Source of the DNA: Nissolia schottii
Lineage: Eukaryota; Streptophyta; Magnoliopsida; Fabales; Fabaceae
Reading direction: 5' to 3'
Length of the DNA: 64,000 nucleotides
Assembly: GCA_003254905.1 (NCBI GenBank)
Contig: QANU01057563.1
Span: 72,860-136,859, forward strand
The notes under the pieces are model-generated. The model was not told the origin of the DNA. It saw only the letters and a list, made by a program, of their open reading frames with translations, and did not search any database. The position numbers and the translations under genes are program-made. This document shows positions 12,632-22,550 of the stretch, piece after piece (the first letter of the stretch is position 1; each line of letters opens with the position of its first letter).

Positions 12632-12739
12632 GTAGTCCTTCACGTGCTCCAGCTTCAGCAGCAGAAGCTTGCACTTCGTGTGCGATATCACAACCAGCAG
12701 ACGCGCCGCCGCCTCCAGCCCCTTCTGCTTCCGCTGTGA
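12632..12739 (-). pseudogene. Captured fragment: 26S proteasome ATPase RPT2 N-terminal region
   Basis: Inside element A, just after a start codon at 12746-12748. The peptide QRKQKGLEAAARL, then TKCKLLLLKLEHVKDY, resembles the RPT2 (regulatory subunit 4) N-terminal segment [34 protein letters not shown]. RPT2 is one of six AAA ATPases at the base of the 19S regulatory particle. Only this coiled-coil-side segment of about 36 residues is present; the ATPase domain is not. At its end it runs directly into the 14-3-3-like piece. Confidence 0.7.
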
Positions 12740-13247
12740 GAGCAACATTGTGAGAGAGAAAGTAGAAGGTGCAGATCTGAAGGAATCAGAATGAATTTTG
12801 GGGTAACAGTTAGGGATTTGATTTGAAATCAAGAGAGAGAGATTTTGTTTTCTGAAGAAAAACACTGAAGCAAAGATCGAGAAAGAATACGGAAAGAAAA
12901 TAAAAGCAATAGTGTTTAAGAAGCAAGAAAATGAAAGAGAAAAATTGAAAAACAAAAAAGAAAATGAGCGCAGCGGAATGTTCAAGACAGATGTTAAGGC
13001 TCTGATACCATGTTGAAATCCATGTTGAAAAGAGAGAATGGAAACTGAATTTTACTAATGGAATTGAGAGAATGAGAAAAATTACAAAATCCAAGTGGTG
13101 CAGGCCTATATATAGGCTCATGATAACAACTAACCATTAGCTAATCCTAACTAACTCACTACAATTACAATTATCAATTATCAATTATCAATTATCAATT
13201 ATCAATTATTTCAACTATATATTCCAATAATTTCTAGACAACATACA

Positions 13248-13664
13248 TACTACACAAAAAATTTCATTTTGCGGAAGTTATGGTTAAGGCTTAGCAGCGA
13301 TTTTAACCGCTACTAAACGTATTTCGTGGCAGTTTTACTTATGCTACAATTTGGAGTGTCGTGAGGTTGTTTCGTGGCAGTTACACTTCCAAACTAAGAG
13401 TGAGAGTGAGAGTGAGAAAGAGCTCTCCGTGTTTGCATTTTTTTTAATTGATTTTTTTAAAATTTTTATGTTTAAATTGGCGACAATTACATCCGAAACT
13501 TTCGTTATAATTGACTTAATTTGCAGCGCTTCACACGCTAACTGGCACTAAATCAGTAGTAACCAACAGCCATTGTCCAAAATCGCCGCCAATTGTTAAG
13601 TTGCGACAGTTTTACATAATTGCCGCAAAATTGAGCGTTGCTATTGTTACTGTTTGGTATAGTG
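13248..13664. mobile_element. Non-autonomous CACTA-like transposon
   Basis: The right end read inward is CACTATACCAAACAG and the left end is TACTACACAAAAAAT. Both are followed by ATTTTGCGGCAATTATG-like or CATTTTGCGGAAGTTATGG-like sequence, so the terminal inverted repeats carry the CACTA signature, decayed by one base on the left. The interior has further CGGCAGTT-type subterminal motifs and no transposase. Flanking triplets (aca/ata) are compatible with a decayed 3-bp duplication. It is immediately next to element A. Confidence 0.65.
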
Positions 13665-13945
13665 ATAGATTTGGACATTACATGTATATTAAAAAGATAT
13701 AATTACTTGTAGTTTTTTTTTTAACAAAAGAATTCTTAAACTTTAAAAGATACGTAACACAATACATATTAATTTCAAAACAAATTTTATCAATACAAAA
13801 ATAATTATATAAAATGTATAAATTTGATGTGCAAAAAATCATATGTTCTTCATTTCAAAATAATTGTCACTTTCACTTTATCAAGTTTTGATTTTGAATA
13901 AAAAAATTTCAACACCAATAACATAATAAAGAATCATTACTATTA

Positions 13946-15087
13946 GGGTTAATTATATTTTTAGTCCCTGTAAAATTTGAAAGTTTGATTTTAGTCCCTG
14001 CATAAAAGTTTTAGTCCCTGCAAAATTGTAAAATTAGGTTTTAGTCCCTGNNNNNNNNNNNNNNNNNNNNNNNNNNNNNNNNNNNNNNNNNNNNNNNNNN
14101 NNNNNNNNNNNNNNNNNNNNNNNNNNNNNNNNNNNNNNNNNNNNNNNNNNNNNNNNNNNNNNNNNNNNNNNNNNNNNNNNNNNNNNNNNNNNNNNNNNNN
14201 NNNNNNNNNNNNNNNNNNNNNNNNNNNNNNNNNNNNNNNNNNNNNNNNNNNNNNNNNNNNNNNNNNNNNNNNNNNNNNNNNNNNNNNNNNNNNNNNNNNN
14301 NNNNNNNNNNNNNNNNNNNNNNNNNNNNNNNNNNNNNNNNNNNNNNNNNNNNNNNNNNNNNNNNNNNNNNNNNNNNNNNNNNNNNNNNNNNNNNNNNNNN
14401 NNNNNNNNNNNNNNNNNNNNNNNNNNNNNNNNNNNNNNNNNNNNNNNNNNNNNNNNNNNNNNNNNNNNNNNNNNNNNNNNNNNNNNNNNNNNNNNNNNNN
14501 NNNNNNNNNNNNNNNNNNNNNNNNNNNNNNNNNNNNNNNNNNNNNNNNNNNNNNNNNNNNNNNNNNNNNNNNNNNNNNNNNNNNNNNNNNNNNNNNNNNN
14601 NNNNNNNNNNNNNNNNNNNNNNNNNNNNNNNNNNNNNNNNNNNNNNNNNNNNNNNNNNNNNNNNNNNNNNNNNNNNNNNNNNNNNNNNNNNNNNNNNNNN
14701 NNNNNNNNNNNNNNNNNNNNNNNNNNNNNNNNNNNNNNNNNNNNNNNNNNNNNNNNNNNNNNNNNNNNNNNNNNNNNNNNNNNNNNNNNNNNNNNNNNNN
14801 NNNNNNNNNNNNNNNNNNNNNNNNNNNNNNNNNNNNNNNNNNNNNNNNNNNNAAAAAAACGGGTCGGGTCATTTATGGGTTCGGATCATGGGTCTGAGTT
14901 GGATTTTGGGTTATGCCACGTGACATCTCACGTGGCGCGCCGCGTCAGCGCCACGTCAGGCCAGTCAACCCTCACCCCACCCCAGGGACTAAAACCTAAT
15001 TTTACAATTTTGCAGGGACTAAAACTTTTATACAGGAACTAAAATCAAACTTTCAAATTTTATAGGGACCAAAAACATAATTAACCC
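13946..15087. mobile_element. Mutator-like element 1, long TIRs, gap inside
   Basis: The left terminal repeat starts GGGTTAATTATATTTTTAG and the right end mirrors it (CATAATTAACCC). Both TIRs carry three copies of TTTTAGTCCCTG (as CAGGGACTAAAA on the right) over about 105 bp. A perfect 9-bp duplication TTACTATTA flanks it (13937-13945 and 15088-15096), the length made by Mutator transposases. The interior is 802 unknown bases plus a GC-rich segment (14853-14980) with a GGGTCGGGTC run. No transposase is visible. Same family as 48800-49960. Confidence 0.85.
14051..14852. other. Assembly gap (802 N)
   Basis: A run of N that begins at the end of the left TIR of the Mutator-like element. Any open frame reported across it is meaningless. 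Confidence 1.
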
Positions 15088-15096
15088 TTACTATTA

Positions 15097-16362
15097 TTTT
15101 AAAATTTAAAGGAAAGTTTGTATCAACCTTAAAAGGGACACGGGACCTTGGTCGCTAGTGCAGGTTGTGATGTATTCTTCTATGTAAGTACATTTTGCTT
15201 TATATTTTTTCATTATTTCATCTTTGCCAATTAATTAAATAATATATATGAAAAGGGAAGAATATAATTAACAATAGCATGTGATATTATATAGTACATA
15301 TATATAATTGAAAAGTTTGCACTAGCTAGGGAATGTGTCCTTGGAAGAAACATACAAAAAATCACCATCCATTTGCTATTAAAATGTGTGTAGAGAACAA
15401 GTAAAATTAATCTGAATTTTATAGAAGTTTTCATTTCTTGATTGCAATGGTTAATTTGTCACCTTGTAAAACATCAAATTGAAGTGCAAAAGAATTTACT
15501 TTAATTTCAAGAATTTATTATAGAATTTTTTACTCAGTTCAGATAAAAACATTTTGATACTTAAGGACAAATAAATATTATTGTCTTGATTCCGATCAAT
15601 CAATTCCAGAACCCATAAAATTATCATGTTACATCATCATCAGAGAAAAACCAAAATAAAATGTACATATTGAAATTGAAATAAGCTGCATGTGACGGAA
15701 AAGCTTCTAACTTAACTCTGCCTGCTTGTGTACTATAAAAGTAATTTTTCAATATTCTTACTTTAATCAATATGTTTATAAAAGTGATAAAAAATTTTAA
15801 TTGACATAATTCAGTTAAAGTACTAACGGTGTCTACCAAAAAAAAAGTTGAAGTATAAATAATTCAAGATTTTATGTGTTGATGAATGATATGGGATTGA
15901 AAAAAGTTACAACAAAACTATAAATTGCTTTAAAAGATGTATTGATCGGTTTAATAAGTAGTAATTCGAATAAAGAGGAGGTTATTTAAACCTATATATT
16001 ATATATTGAGGGTGAAGGAACATTCATGTGAGAGAAGTAGCACCATCATGTTGTCATTCTTGTTAAATTTTTCCTATAACTAAGTTCAAGGGTGCTCAAA
16101 AATATCAAGAAGATGGACAACAATGATGCAAAGATACAAATATATGTTGAGTGAATAAACATTTCATCTTAACATTTTTCATTTTATATCAATTTAATTT
16201 TGAAAAAAAATATTGTCGTGCGTTAATTAATAATTAGTGTTTAGCATTTTTTAATTTGATAACAATTTAGTCTTTAATAATTTTGATATTAATTTAGTCC
16301 TAATATTTTAAAATTTGATACCAATTTAGTGGAGTTATTATATGAAAAATTAGTATGGTTTA
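15097..16362. other. AT-rich intergenic DNA
   Basis: Nothing recognisable beyond short frames without domains. Confidence 0.5.
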
Positions 16363-16367
16363 ATAAT

Positions 16368-18400
16368 TATTAGAATATATAGTTGAAGTATTGATAATCG
16401 TAATAGTTAGTTAGGATTAGCTAATGGTTTAGCTAATTAGGTAATGGTTAGTGGTAGCCTATATATAGGTTGTATCACTTGTAATTCTTACAACTCTTCA
16501 TTCTATCAAATTCATTCTAACAAATTTAGTTTCTATTCTCTCTTTTCTCTCCTGGTACCATGGATCTCAACATGGTATCAGAGCCTTGGCATCCGCCTTG
16601 AACATTTTGCTGCACTCATTTTCTTTTTCGTTTTTTCTTTTCGTTTTCTTTCATTTTCTTGGTTCCCAAACACTGTTCTCTTTAGTTTTCTTTTATTTTC
16701 TAAAAAAAAAGGAAGCTCAATTTTCCCCAATTTCCTGCGATTTTCTCTCTCTGGTTCTGCAAAGAAACCTTGTTGTTATGGAGATTGTGATTTGAGCTCT
16801 ATCTGCGTATGATCTATCTGAACACACAGGGACTGGATCTGAGCGATATCGTTGGAGATGGAGAGAGAGAAAGATCGGAGGAGGCAGAGTAGTCGATTCC
16901 GTCACACGTCCTCAGAAGCAGCTTCTTGACGCTTTGGTAAACCTCCGATAACGTTCCTCCGCCACTTTCTGATTTCCAGATTTGGTTTCGCGAAACCTGA
17001 AACTCTCAGTCCGACACATCCTCTGGCACATCTTTCGGCGCGATAAGGTCACTGCTTCCCGCGCTAAGCTCGGGATCCTCAACGACGAAGGAGAACGCGG
17101 CGTACGCGCTGCTCCGGCTGTCTCACATGGAGGAGCACAAGGCGGAGATAGGCAGGGCCAGCGCGATTCCGCTGTTTGTGAGGCTTCTGGAAACCGGCGG
17201 CAGCGATTCAGATCTCAACGAATGCGCGAGGGATTCGCTGACGGTGAACGGGAATAGCGAGCGTGGTCCTGCTCCTCGTGATGGAGCAGCATTAACTAGG
17301 TTATAATCTCTTCTCAGATCTGTTCTGAAAATTAGCTTTGTCTCTGATTGCATCAGATTTGAGCTCCGTCGCAGTTCTTGATTCTGGATCTGATTTGATT
17401 CATCTTCTTGATTGGCTTACTATGCACACAAGGTGTTTGATGTATTGTCTTCTCTCAATAAGGAGGTAATATTTCCTTGGTGTGAGCTCCTACTTGCTGT
17501 GTGTTGGATGCAGTTTGCATGGCTGTCTGTCAAGCATGTATTTCTGCAAATTCCTGATGAAGAAAGGTTATTAGACCTGCACAATGTGTTGTCTATGTGA
17601 TTGGTATTGGGTTCAAGATCTCCCAAGTATTGTTTCTTGCTGAGTTTGGTTTAGATTTTTTTGAGAGGTATTATCTGATCTGTTACTGCTAGTTTGCCTG
17701 TTAAATTCTGTCACAAATTTCTGCTTTGTTAGCCTTGTGCGACTTTGATTCATATTCGGGTGTGACATGGGTAAGCATTGGTTCATATTCTGTTAGCCTT
17801 ATGGCTTTGTATTTGCTCTTATCTTGGGTGGTTAAGCGTTAAATTTCAGCTTCTGCACTTGATAATTGAGCTTTGTTTGCTTTTGCTGACTGGGTGGTTA
17901 AGTTTTTGATATAATGGGACCATTTGATTTTGCCATGTGTTTTTCCTGTGATGGCATTTGATCATTGTTCCTGTGTTGAAACTGTATGCAACCAGTGCCG
18001 TTGAGACGTTGGAGGAAGGTCGAAGGGGCTTCAGTGAAAGTCAAAGACTTCCAAGAACTAGGGACTTCGGCGGTTGCTATTGGTTTTCAATCATTTAGCA
18101 TTGTGTTGCTCTTTTATTTTTTTTTCTTTGTATCGTTGTTTCCAAGCTGGAAATGTTAGTGCACATTGTCCAGCTTGCGGGGGGTATTAGAATATATAGT
18201 TGAAGTATTGATAATCGTAATAGTTAGTTAGGATTAGCTAATGGTTTAGCTAATTAGGTAACCAATAGCTAATGGTTAGTGGTAGCCTATATATAGGCTG
18301 TATCACTTGTAATTCTTACAACTCTTCATTCTATCAAATTCATTCTAGCAAATTTAGTTTCTATTCTCTCTTTTCTCTCCTGGTGCTATGGATCTCAACA
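16368..18400 (+). mobile_element. Element B: sibling of element A with a captured ARM-repeat fragment
   Basis: LTRs at 16368-16572 and 18185-18400, about 98% alike apart from an 11-bp length difference, so the insertion is probably recent (order of a million years). The target duplication is ATAAT at 16363-16367 and 18401-18405. Primer site TGGTATCAGAGCC at 16573-16585; purine tract ending GCTTGCGGGGGG just before the 3' LTR. The LTRs start TATTAG and end CAACA. The leader (16586-16700) and the 3' half (GCACACAAGGTGTTTGATGT; GAGACGTTGGAGGAAGGTC) match element A, but the passenger sequence between differs. No retrotransposon proteins are encoded. Confidence 0.88.
17064..17202 (+). pseudogene. 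Captured fragment: ARM repeats of a U-box type protein
   Basis: Inside element B. The frame reads TKENAAYALLRLSHMEEH, then IGRASAIPLFVRLLETGG, the typical armadillo-repeat pattern of plant U-box E3 ligases (KENAACALLRLSQVEENK...IGRSGAIPLLVNLLE). About 45 codons are present; no U-box is visible. The G+C content is far above that of the flanking DNA, as expected for captured coding sequence. Other GC-rich passenger sequence at 16830-17064 was not identified. It is a broken fragment without its own promoter. Confidence 0.7.
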
Positions 18401-18405
18401 ATAAT

Positions 18406-20123
18406 TAATCTAAATTAATGTCAAATTTTAAAATAGTATAATTAAATTTATTTTTAAAAAAACTAATAATAAATTGTTATTATTATTATTATTATTATTA
18501 TTAAAATGAAATTATCATAACAATAAAATTATTTATTCACTTGTATATACGTTTGGACTCTTTACACGTGTCCCTCAAAAAAGAACACATTGAAAAAGAC
18601 GACACGAGTAAAAAGGATGTGAGACAGAAAGAAAGCTGGAATACCAGAAAAAGGGGAAACCATTATTTAAAAGACGTGGAGACAGAAAATAGTGTCGGGC
18701 AATTTCACATGAACATGCTGGAATAGTAGTAGCAAGTAGCATCAACAACAGCGTTTTCGTGAGATTGTCATATTTTTGTGTTTGATACATTATTGACATT
18801 AACCATATGCATGACATATGTTTAAATAAATTTTTTGATTAATTGTGTCCAAACATATCTAAATTATATCCAATAATTTTTTAGTCATATTCAAATTATG
18901 TTTGAATAAAAAAATATTTTAAATATTAAATAATTTATAATAATATTAATTCTTAAAAAATGAGTGAACATTGACACATGAAATTATCTATAATATTTCA
19001 TGTATTTTTAAAAGAGTTCAAATAATATTAAAAGTTGATATATTAAAATATTATAAAGATTAAATTTTATGTGTATATATATATATATGACATTTTTACG
19101 TCTTTATTATTCATCAACATAATTTTCTCAACATTAGATCATCTTAAATCATATATCAACACCATCTAAAGTGTTTATTTGAGAGAGCTGAACCGGGTAG
19201 ATTTGTGAACCACAATTTGGGATATCTAATTTTATGAGAAAGAAAAAAAGAATATGGAAATTAGGCTCATAATGTTGAACTAAATTGGGGGTTTTTGCTT
19301 GAGAAACACATATGGTTAGAGCATTTCATCTTTAAGCGGTGAATTCTCTCAAAATGGTAGCTAAAATGTTAATGTGTGGTTAAAAATATAATTAGTCTAA
19401 TGCTTTACTAGCACGCAACAATTTCTCCTCTTGTTTTCAATAATAAGTCACCAAGTTATAGTTCAATACATATTTTATATTGCAAATAATGACATTTTAT
19501 TAATATAAGAACGAAATCCTTCCAACTTATTCTCTAAGATGGAATGTTCGAATTTAGAGAATTCAAATGGAACTTAGGTTGTAGGTCCTTGAAAATTGTC
19601 CCATGGACCCGTAACAATTTTTCATGTGAAAATGAAATGAAAGTGCGTGAAAACTCGGCACATGCATTCTGAACCATTTTACATTCTTTCCATCTCCTTG
19701 TGGGCCCATCAAACAGAGAAAAAAAAACGTAAAGGTGAGGGATACATACACCCATGGCCACAACCACAAGTACTAGCTAGGATGGTCATATATACAGAGA
19801 AAGGAGGTGTAGGTCACAGCATGAAAATAGACTAGCTAGATGCTTTACTCCTTACAGAAAATAAGAGGTACCTATCGGTTGCTGTGCTGTCTAATAATTA
19901 CGGGAAATATTTTTAAAATTATATTATAACCATAGACTTTGCATAAGCACGATATTAGGTAACATTTCCATCGAATAGAAAAAATGGTACTTTAGGTAAA
20001 AAAAATTAATATTTCATCATTGTCTTGACATAGGAAACGGAAATATGTTTGATGAAAAGAGAACTATCAGATTAAAAAGGTTCAATATAATTCAGTCATC
20101 ATAGGTTGAATTTGTGCGACTTC
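18406..20123. other. AT-rich intergenic DNA
   Basis: Contains an (ATT)n microsatellite at about 18477-18502 and an AT run near 19075-19087. Short frames (18541-18726, 19647-19835) have no domains. Confidence 0.5.
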
Positions 20124-20926
20124 AAGATGTAACAGAATAATAACATATTAAATACTCAACGTGAATGATAATTGTATTACTAAAAGTTTATGTCAAGGAC
20201 AGATGAATCAACGCTTATTTGTAGGGTATACATGTTAAATAGTAAATTAGAATGAAATCAAATTAAAATAAACCTAAATCAATTTAAGATATCAAATATA
20301 TCAAGCTAAAGCTCATTTGGCTTCAAGTTTGTTACAATTAAGCAAATGTTATTAGAAAGGAAGAAGGGAATGAATCCGAGGCAAAAGGCATCAGAGAGTC
20401 TTGGCTTGTACGGAAACAAGGAGACGAGTCTCGTAGACAATAACAACGAGTTGTTTGTAGGTAAGCATGAACAAAGGGTTATGCGGAGCTAGCTAAGGCA
20501 TCGAGATTGCACAAGCAGCAAAGGCAACAAGTGTGGACTTAGCAGAACTAGCAAAGACAATACAAGTGTTCAAATTTTCTTCTATGAAAAGTCACTTTGG
20601 GAGTATAATTGAGGAAAACGGATCCCTCTCACCGAAATAGCTTAAAAAGGCTGTACTACACTTCCATGTCAACACATACATGTTAGCAATGCCACATTAG
20701 CAGGTGCAGTCAACACACTCAGAGGGTGTCAACGTGCGAGTCACGAAGCGGGTCGGTGGCAGGTAAGTGGCATAGAGAGGATGAGTCTAAAGCAGTACTT
20801 GGGTTAGGTCAACACACAAATCAGAAGCTAGACAAAGTACGTCACAGATAGCAGATCTAAAACAAGAGTGTGGGACCACACACCATAGATTTGATCGCCA
20901 CATGGAAATGCATGTGACCTCTAATC

Positions 20927-21827
20927 ATGGTTATCAAAATCGCGAGTTAACTCGTAAACTCGTACGAGTTTACGTTTCTAGGTAGTAAAATCAAACTGAC
21001 TCGCATGTAAACTCGTTTATGGGTAAACTCGGCTGAACTCGGGTAAACTCGTGTAAACTCGCATAAAATCGCGAGTTTACTCCCGAGTTCACGAGTTTAC
21101 CACAAGTGAGTTTTTTTTTTTTTACAACTGCGCATGCAATCGTACTCCGTAGTGTCATCGTGCTTTGTCGTTGATCCATCGTATGCATTTCATCATTTGC
21201 TCAGAGATCTTTTCTACCAAGGTGCGTGACCTCTGCATCGCTATCTGTACTTTAGTGTTCTGGATTGGAGACATCATCGTCACATACTCCCTTCTTGTGA
21301 TGCCCAGTACTATGGGACTCGCTGGTATCTTCGATATTTATGTTGTTGTGTGTGTGTCATCTCCTGGATATTTGTGTTCTTGAAGGTTCCAGAAACAAAG
21401 GGCATGCCCCTCGAACTCATCACCGAATTCTTTGACGTTGGCCCGAAGCAGACTAATTCTGTCAAGAATGAGTGACATTGTTCTTTATATACATTTGCTA
21501 TGTTGGTTGCTCAATACACCGCCTCTCTCTTGTGTTGATAGATTTTACTTGTCATTAAGTTTATGTAGTAGAGGATATGTTCTAGTTCAAACATATATAT
21601 TATGTATTATCTATGAATTGAACTTAGAACTCATATATTTCATCTTTATTAGTGCTTTGTTATGGAGTTAAAAGTATTTATGAATTTCAAGTTTTATTAA
21701 ATATATTTTTGTAACATAATAATTTTTTAAAATATTTTTTTAATAATAGGTAAACTCGTACGAGTTTACGATCCGAGTTTACGGAGGCTCTACGAGTTTA
21801 CTTAAACTCGCGAGTTTGATAACCATG
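20927..21827 (+). mobile_element. Pack-type TIR transposon carrying a sugar transporter fragment
   Basis: The ends are inverted: ATGGTTATCAAAATCGCGAG on the left and CTCGCGAGTTTGATAACCAT on the right. CCTCTAAT (or CCTCTAATC) is duplicated outside (20918-20926 and 21828-21836). Eight bases would indicate hAT, nine Mutator. Both subterminal regions carry many copies of GTAAACTCG/CGAGTTTAC in both orientations, which resembles hAT subterminal transposase sites. No transposase is encoded; the interior carries a host gene fragment (21183-21475). It lies inside the LTR-like element at 20129-22152 and is therefore younger than it. Confidence 0.8.
21183..21475 (+). pseudogene. Captured 3' end of a tonoplast monosaccharide transporter gene (TMT/TST-like)
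   Basis: Starting at the ATG at 21183 the frame reads CSEIFSTKVRDLCIAICTLV, then FWIGDIIVTYSLLVM and GLAGIFDIYVVVC, matching the last membrane helices of TMT/TST vacuolar sugar/H+ antiporters (CAEIFPTRVRGICIAICAL...FWICDIIVTYSLPV...GLAGVFGMYAIVC). After a frame change near 21355-21370 the sequence continues FLKVPETKGMPLELITEFF, the conserved family C-terminus, and ends VKNE at a TGA (21473-21475), where the family normally stops. So roughly the last 95 codons of a ~730-residue protein were captured. The frame change and absence of upstream exons mark it as a pseudogene fragment. Confidence 0.8.
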
Positions 21828-22152
21828 CCTCTAATCACTTTAAATTTTCACAACAAGGTCGGTGAAGGACAACAAACACAAATGTGGTCGTGGTGTAACA
21901 AACAGATGTAGGTAGGAGAAAATGGAGAGCGGAAGCGAAAGAGACTGTATGCAGACAGTCGGTAGGAAGACATGGCTAATATACAATATAACAAAGAAAT
22001 AACAGAGTAGATAATAAACGTGAATGTTAATTGTATTATTGAAGGTTGTGTTGAGTACAAAGAAACCAACACCTATTTATAGGTTAGATACATTAAATAT
22101 TAAATTAAAATGCAATCAAATTAAAATAAACCTAAATCAATTTGAGATATCA

Positions 22153-22545
22153 AAGATATGATATTAATTTTAAAAAAATTAAATTCAAAATTTTGAATTC
22201 AGTCTATTGATTCTATGTTTGAATAATCATTTAGAGTTTGATCAAGACATATAAACATGTTATCACATGTATTTATATTGGGTTTATCGTTATTAAGTTT
22301 TTGAGTCAACTAACATGAACTTTAATCCGAAATTCATTAATCATATCTCTAAACTAAAACAATATCTAGATTACTTAATTATAATCTTAATTTTGCAGAA
22401 GAAAAAATGGAAAAACTGAATTATAACCATATGTTAAAACATAACCTCAAAATCACATCTCAAAAAATCTCAAAACTTGAATTGGTTTGAGAAGTTTAGC
22501 CAAACATAAATTATTAACCTAAAAAAAACCGAAAAAAAATATAAA
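22153..22545. other. AT-rich intergenic DNA
   Basis: Nothing recognised. Confidence 0.5.
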
Positions 22546-22550
22546 ACATT

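Larger units (their letters stand above)
11218..13229 (-). mobile_element. Element A: non-autonomous LTR element with captured host gene pieces
   Basis: Complete ends: LTRs at 11218-11418 (3' LTR) and 13011-13229 (5' LTR), with target duplication ATTTC at 11213-11217 and 13230-13234. On the minus strand a primer site TGGTATCAGAGCC (initiator tRNA-Met type, 12998-13010) follows the 5' LTR, and a purine tract GCTTGCGGGGGG precedes the 3' LTR. No gag, protease, integrase or reverse transcriptase is recognisable. Instead the 1.6-kb interior carries pieces resembling three unrelated host genes: 26S proteasome RPT2, 14-3-3 and a nucleotide-sugar transporter. Its sibling, element B (16368-18400), has the same LTR family and part of the same interior. 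Both LTRs start TATT rather than TG. The element is small and copia-like by its primer site; it depends on enzymes from elsewhere. The right LTR contains an ATCAATT tandem expansion. Confidence 0.85.
20129..22152 (-). mobile_element. LTR-like element with ~167-bp direct repeats, host of a nested transposon
   Basis: Two direct copies of about 167 bp (20129-20294 and 21986-22152) share AACGTGAATG, ATTGTATTA, CAAATTAAAATAAACCTAAA and the end GATATCA. AAGAT occurs next to both outer ends and may be the target duplication. With the TIR element at 20927-21827 removed, the interior is about 0.8 kb with no recognisable coding. Orientation is inferred from LTR-like termini (TGATATC read on the minus strand). 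It could also be two independent repeats; moderate to low certainty. Confidence 0.45.

Noticed and set aside
13991-14872. 293-codon frame
   Set aside because: It spans the 802-N gap and has no real sequence.
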